From positions 1-35,726 of the forward strand of contig CAITTG010000117.1 of the NCBI GenBank assembly GCA_903895255.1: DNA of 35,726 nt, written 5' to 3'. The first letter of the stretch is position 1, and the number at the start of each line of letters is the position of its first letter. The stretch is from an uncultured Verrucomicrobia subdivision 3 bacterium (GTDB lineage Bacteria; Verrucomicrobiota; Verrucomicrobiia; Limisphaerales; UBA11358). Shown here one piece after another: positions 32,919 to 35,726 of the stretch. A model generated the notes under the pieces. It had not been told where the DNA came from. It searched no databases and was given only the letters and a program-made list of their open reading frames with translations. The translations under genes and the position numbers were made by a program.

Positions 32919-34138
32919 AAATCCTCCTCCCCAAAAGTTCCAGCCGCGCCGCGTTGTCCCGCCAGGCGACGGGATTGCGCGCCCAACTGGCGGAGTCCGA
33001 GGAAACCCTCCGGGCCATCCGCACCGGCGAGGTGGACACATTGATGGTCACCGGCAAAGCGGGTCCGCAAGTTTTCACCCTGCACGGAACCGAGCACGCC
33101 TACCGGATGCTTATCGAATCCATGAACGAGGGGGCGCTGATGATCACCGGGGGAGAGACAATTCTCTTTGCCAACGCCTGTTTCGCCCGCATGGTGAACT
33201 GTCCGTTGGAGCAAGTAACCGGCGGCTCGCTGCGCCGCTTTCTGGCCAGCACCGACCGGAGGCGGATCGGAATGCTCTTGAAACGGGTCCGGCCGGCCGG
33301 CGGTAAAATCCACCTGCTGCTCCAGGCCGCCGGGGGCGGCCAACTGCCCGTTCAAATCTCCATTCGTCACGTGGCGCGGACCGCCTTGCCGGGAGCCACC
33401 ATCGGCATGGTGGTCACCGATCTCTCGGAGAGCCGGCGCAGCGAGGAAATGCTGCAGGCGCTCTCCCGCCGCCTGGTTCAGGCCCAGGAGGCGGAACGCG
33501 GCCGGGTGGCGCTCGAATTGCATGATCACATCACGCAATTGCTCTGCGCCATCCTGGTACGCTGCCAGACGCTGGCCGACAAATTGCCGGCGAGCGCGGG
33601 GGCGGCCCGGGCGGAGGCTCATAAACTCCGCGAGTTGCTCGGCCAGACGGCGGTGGAAGTGGAGCGCATTTCGCGCGACCTGCGGCCCAGTGTTTTGGCG
33701 GAACTGGGCCTGGCTGCCGTGTTGCGGGAGACCTGCCTGGAGTTCACTGTGCGCACGGGCGTGCCCATCCAGTTGGTCTGTGTTAAATTACCCGCGCGCC
33801 TGCCCGGCGAGGTGGAACTGGCGCTCTACCGAATTTTGCAGGAGGCCTTGAAAAACGTCGAACAGCATGCCCGCGCCCGGGGTGTGACGGTGCGCCTCAC
33901 CCGCCCCCCGGGCAAGGTGCAATTGGTCATCCTGGACAATGGGAGCGGCCTCAAACGGTCCAAGCGAGCCGCCCATGCCAAAGTAAATGCCGGCTTGGGT
34001 CTGCTCGCCATGCGCGAACGCGCCACGTATGTCGGCGGGATGCTCCTGGTTAAATCCGCCCGCCCGACCGGGACCCAGATTAACATTCTCATTCCCCTGC
34101 CGCCCAAAGCGGCCAAACTGAACCCCATCCCCACATGA
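32915..34138 (+). CDS. PAS histidine kinase, NarL-type (HisKA_3), second copy
   Basis: A 407-residue soluble kinase. A short N-terminal coil (AQLAESEETLRAIRTGEVDTLMV) precedes one PAS domain (about 65-185; YRMLIESMNEGALMITGGETILFANACFARMV). HisKA_3 carries H203 in ALELHDHITQLLCAIL; the ATPase has LYRILQEALKNVEQHA, ILDNGSG and LGLLAMRERATYVGG. It starts at a TTG overlapping the kaiB2 stop (TTGA) and ends by overlapping the response regulator (ATGA), so it is the closest partner of that regulator. It lacks membrane segments, so its signal is cytoplasmic, possibly KaiBC state (inference). Confidence 0.92.
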   Translation: MKILLPKSSSRAALSRQATGLRAQLAESEETLRAIRTGEVDTLMVTGKAGPQVFTLHGTEHAYRMLIESMNEGALMITGGETILFANACFARMVNCPLEQVTGGSLRRFLASTDRRRIGMLLKRVRPAGGKIHLLLQAAGGGQLPVQISIRHVARTALPGATIGMVVTDLSESRRSEEMLQALSRRLVQAQEAERGRVALELHDHITQLLCAILVRCQTLADKLPASAGAARAEAHKLRELLGQTAVEVERISRDLRPSVLAELGLAAVLRETCLEFTVRTGVPIQLVCVKLPARLPGEVELALYRILQEALKNVEQHARARGVTVRLTRPPGKVQLVILDNGSGLKRSKRAAHAKVNAGLGLLAMRERATYVGGMLLVKSARPTGTQINILIPLPPKAAKLNPIPT

Positions 34139-34806
34139 AAACCATCACCATTCTGCTGGCGGACGACCACACCATCGTGCGCGAGGGCTTCCGCAAAATG
34201 CTGGAGCTCGAACCCGGTTTTGAAATCGTCGGCGAAGCCGCCACCGGCCGCGAGGCCATCGCCCTGGCCCTCAAACTCCGGCCCCAGGTGGTGCTCATGG
34301 ACATCGCCATGCCCTTGCTCAACGGGTTGGAAGCCACCCGCCAGATCCTGAAGGCGCTGCCCCTCACCAGGGTGCTCATGCTCTCCGCGCACAGTGATTT
34401 TGCTTACGTGCAAAACGCCACCGAGTCCGGCGCCGTGGGTTTTCTGCTGAAACAAACCTCCGCCCACGAGGTCTGCCGGGCGATCCGGGAGGTGCAGGCC
34501 GGGAAAAAGTTTTTCAGCCCCAGCATCGCCAAACAGCTCAACCACCAAAAATCCATCGATCGCGACGGCCTGGCCAGCCAGCATACGATCCAGCTCACCT
34601 CGCGCGAGATGGAAGTGCTGCAACTCATTGCCGAGGGCAAGGCCAACAAGGAGACCGCCGCCGAACTGGGCATCGCCATCAAGACGGTGGAGAAGCATCG
34701 CGAACACCTCATGCAAAAGCTCAACATTCATGACACGGCCGGCCTCACCCGCTATGCCATTAGCGCGGGCATTATTGAGAGCAGTGTGCAATTGACCATC
34801 GTTTGA
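34135..34806 (+). CDS. NarL/LuxR-family response regulator
   Basis: A 223-residue two-domain regulator. The receiver has D10/D11 and phospho-acceptor D56 (VVLMDIAMP), then SAHSDF and LLKQTS. The C-terminal LuxR-type HTH (about 155-215) shows LTSREMEVLQLIAEGKANKETAAELGIAIKTVEKHREHLMQKL. It is the last gene of the operon and the only DNA-binding protein in it, so it is the likely output of both kinases. NarL-family proteins bind short inverted or direct heptamers with a TACC-like core; the ACCCCAT arm of the repeated element nearby is comparable, but no direct evidence links them. Confidence 0.94.
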   Translation: MKTITILLADDHTIVREGFRKMLELEPGFEIVGEAATGREAIALALKLRPQVVLMDIAMPLLNGLEATRQILKALPLTRVLMLSAHSDFAYVQNATESGAVGFLLKQTSAHEVCRAIREVQAGKKFFSPSIAKQLNHQKSIDRDGLASQHTIQLTSREMEVLQLIAEGKANKETAAELGIAIKTVEKHREHLMQKLNIHDTAGLTRYAISAGIIESSVQLTIV

Positions 34807-34810
34807 CCCT

Positions 34811-34835
34811 GGCCGGCCGCTGGACTGAGCCGGCC
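34811..34835 (+). terminator. GGCCGGC/GCCGGCC hairpin after the response regulator
   Basis: A 7-bp perfect stem with an 11-base loop, 5 bases after the regulator's stop. It has no T-run, so termination may need Rho or be weak. Confidence 0.4.
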
Positions 34836-34879
34836 GCCGGGCCGGGAGAGAGGCCTGCTTAGCCGGAACTATTCATTTC

Positions 34880-35015
34880 AACCGCAGATAAACGCAGATG
34901 AAACCATGAGGTAGGCAAGGGTTTGGCCCGCGATTGATCGAGAACGATTTGGTGCGCCATTTTTTCTCGTTTTCCCCCTTTCCCCATCTGCGCTCATTTG
35001 CGTTTATCTGCGGTT
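34880..35015. repeat. 136-bp element bounded by inverted AACCGCAGATAAACGCA repeats
   Basis: AACCGCAGATAAACGCA (34880-34896) is exactly complementary to 34999-35015, and GCAGATG/CATCTGC (34894-34900/34985-34991) adds an overlapping pair. No gene lies inside. 'ACCGCAGATAAACGCAGATG' is a pattern met as an intergenic repeat in several environmental bacteria; here it forms a MITE-like unit. Confidence 0.7.
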
Positions 35016-35068
35016 AGAGCATTTCCATAAATGCTGTAAAGTCTTTTTCAACTGCATTGTTCCGGCTT

Positions 35069-35356
35069 ATGAATGAAACCGACCTCGATTTCGGAATGGC
35101 GGTGGTGGGCACCGGCTGCTGGGTGGTCTGTTTTTGGTGGATGGCCCGCATTTCCCACAAGCAAAACGCCCTGCTGGCCCAGTTGCGCGAGCAGGGCAAA
35201 CGCATCGAAAAACTATCCCGCATCGAGCATGACCTGATCAAGGAGGTGCATCCCCAGGTGGGCGAAATCAAGGAGGGCATGAACGCCATCATCGCGGTGG
35301 TGAAGGGAAATTTGGAGAGCCATCCGCCAGGGCATCCAAAAAAAGCACGCGAGTAA
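35069..35356 (+). CDS. Small membrane-anchored coiled-coil protein
   Basis: A 95-residue protein with one N-terminal membrane segment (MAVVGTGCWVVCFWWMARI), then a coiled coil (NALLAQLREQGKRIEKLSRIEHDLIKEVHPQVGEIKEGM) and a basic Pro/Lys tail. No named family; it resembles small proteins with the 'RIEKLS..EHDLIKEVHP.V' pattern. The ATG at 35069 is taken over a TTG at 35057. It stands alone after a repeat element. Confidence 0.75.
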   Translation: MNETDLDFGMAVVGTGCWVVCFWWMARISHKQNALLAQLREQGKRIEKLSRIEHDLIKEVHPQVGEIKEGMNAIIAVVKGNLESHPPGHPKKARE

Positions 35357-35726
35357 TGGTGGTATTAGGCTGGCCGCATGCAAACGGGCAAGCTGGCTTG
35401 CGTGGCAAGGGGCTGCGGGTCCCAGACCCATAAGCATTAACCTAAATATGTAAAATAAATCGTCAGGTTAACTTATTTTTTAAAATCAGGTAGGGTTTTC
35501 TCTGCGGCCTCTGCGACTCTGCGCGAAAATTTCCGCCGATGCGACGTCATGACGTGACCGCCCCAATCGTGGCTGCCGCTTAGCAAAGCCACCCGCAATT
35601 GGGTCCGGGTTTGCGGGCAACCGTTGATGAATTTAGCCTGGCTCATGAATTATGCAAACGCGGACCAGGGGTTCGCCGGCCGGTGCCGGTGGCGTAGGAC
35701 GGTCGCAAATTCGACGAGGGATTTCG
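35357..35726. other. Non-coding end of the window
   Basis: No gene was found. It holds a 'TTTTCTCTGCGGCCTCTGCG' repeat-like stretch (about 35495-35514), of a kind seen in intergenic repeats, and a perfect 12-base palindrome ACGTCATGACGT (35544-35555). The AT-rich part at 35440-35485 could contain a promoter for a gene beyond the edge. Confidence 0.5.

Overview
The window reads as a chromosomal segment of a GC-rich, diderm bacterium, most likely a Verrucomicrobiota member of the Pedosphaera/Limisphaerales kind. That placement is an inference. It rests on lpxD (lipid A synthesis, so an outer membrane), a membrane pyrophosphatase with the GDNAGDSVGPTADGFE variant motif, secreted proteins with 'YTPDLTAAWQ'-type segments, and KaiB/KaiC beside CheB/CheR-PAS sensors. 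No rRNA, tRNA, transposase or CRISPR array was seen.

Layout. (1) 1-2718, minus: a membrane-bound H+/Na+ pyrophosphatase whose frame continues without a stop into an ABC-2 permease segment at the window edge; this is either an unusual fusion or an assembly junction. (2) 3.6-9.5 kb, plus: an ABC-F ATPase, a lysyl-tRNA synthetase with an internal insertion, a DUF433 antitoxin whose toxin is reduced to a five-codon stub, a single-pass hypothetical protein and a small periplasmic metal-binding protein. (3) lpxD on the minus strand, meeting the preceding gene head-on at a 117-bp palindromic element. (4) 10.9-15.8 kb, plus: a four-gene cassette of WXG100-like protein, coiled-coil protein, second WXG100-like protein and a 1301-residue FtsK/EssC-type ATPase, which looks like a type VII-like secretion locus in a diderm. 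A DUF4258/MqsA-like toxin-antitoxin pair follows. (5) 16.5-19.2 kb: a lipoprotein, a TauE/SafE exporter and a secreted M23-like protein.

(6) 19.4-24.8 kb, plus: a dense envelope-stress block of a coiled-coil lipoprotein, a PRC-barrel/BON protein, CsbD, a small outer-membrane barrel, a triple-BON OsmY-like protein, a GSP17M-like protein and four very small proteins, three of them membrane proteins. Four copies of an almost invariant element, AGGGTnnnACCCCATGGCA, lie in this block and directly in front of the signalling operon that follows. Two of them sit exactly 49 nt before the start codon. This looks like an undescribed regulon signal.

(7) 24.9-34.8 kb, plus: a tightly packed signalling operon of CheB, CheB-CheR-PAS, PAS histidine kinase, KaiC, two KaiB paralogs, a second NarL-type kinase and a NarL/LuxR response regulator. 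Several junctions overlap by one to four bases, so the products are probably made together. There is no kaiA. The simplest reading is that a KaiBC module is wired into NarL-type two-component signalling. A working hypothesis is that the final regulator acts through the repeated element on the stress block, so that sensing and stress genes form one circuit. The window ends with a small membrane/coiled-coil protein and non-coding sequence.
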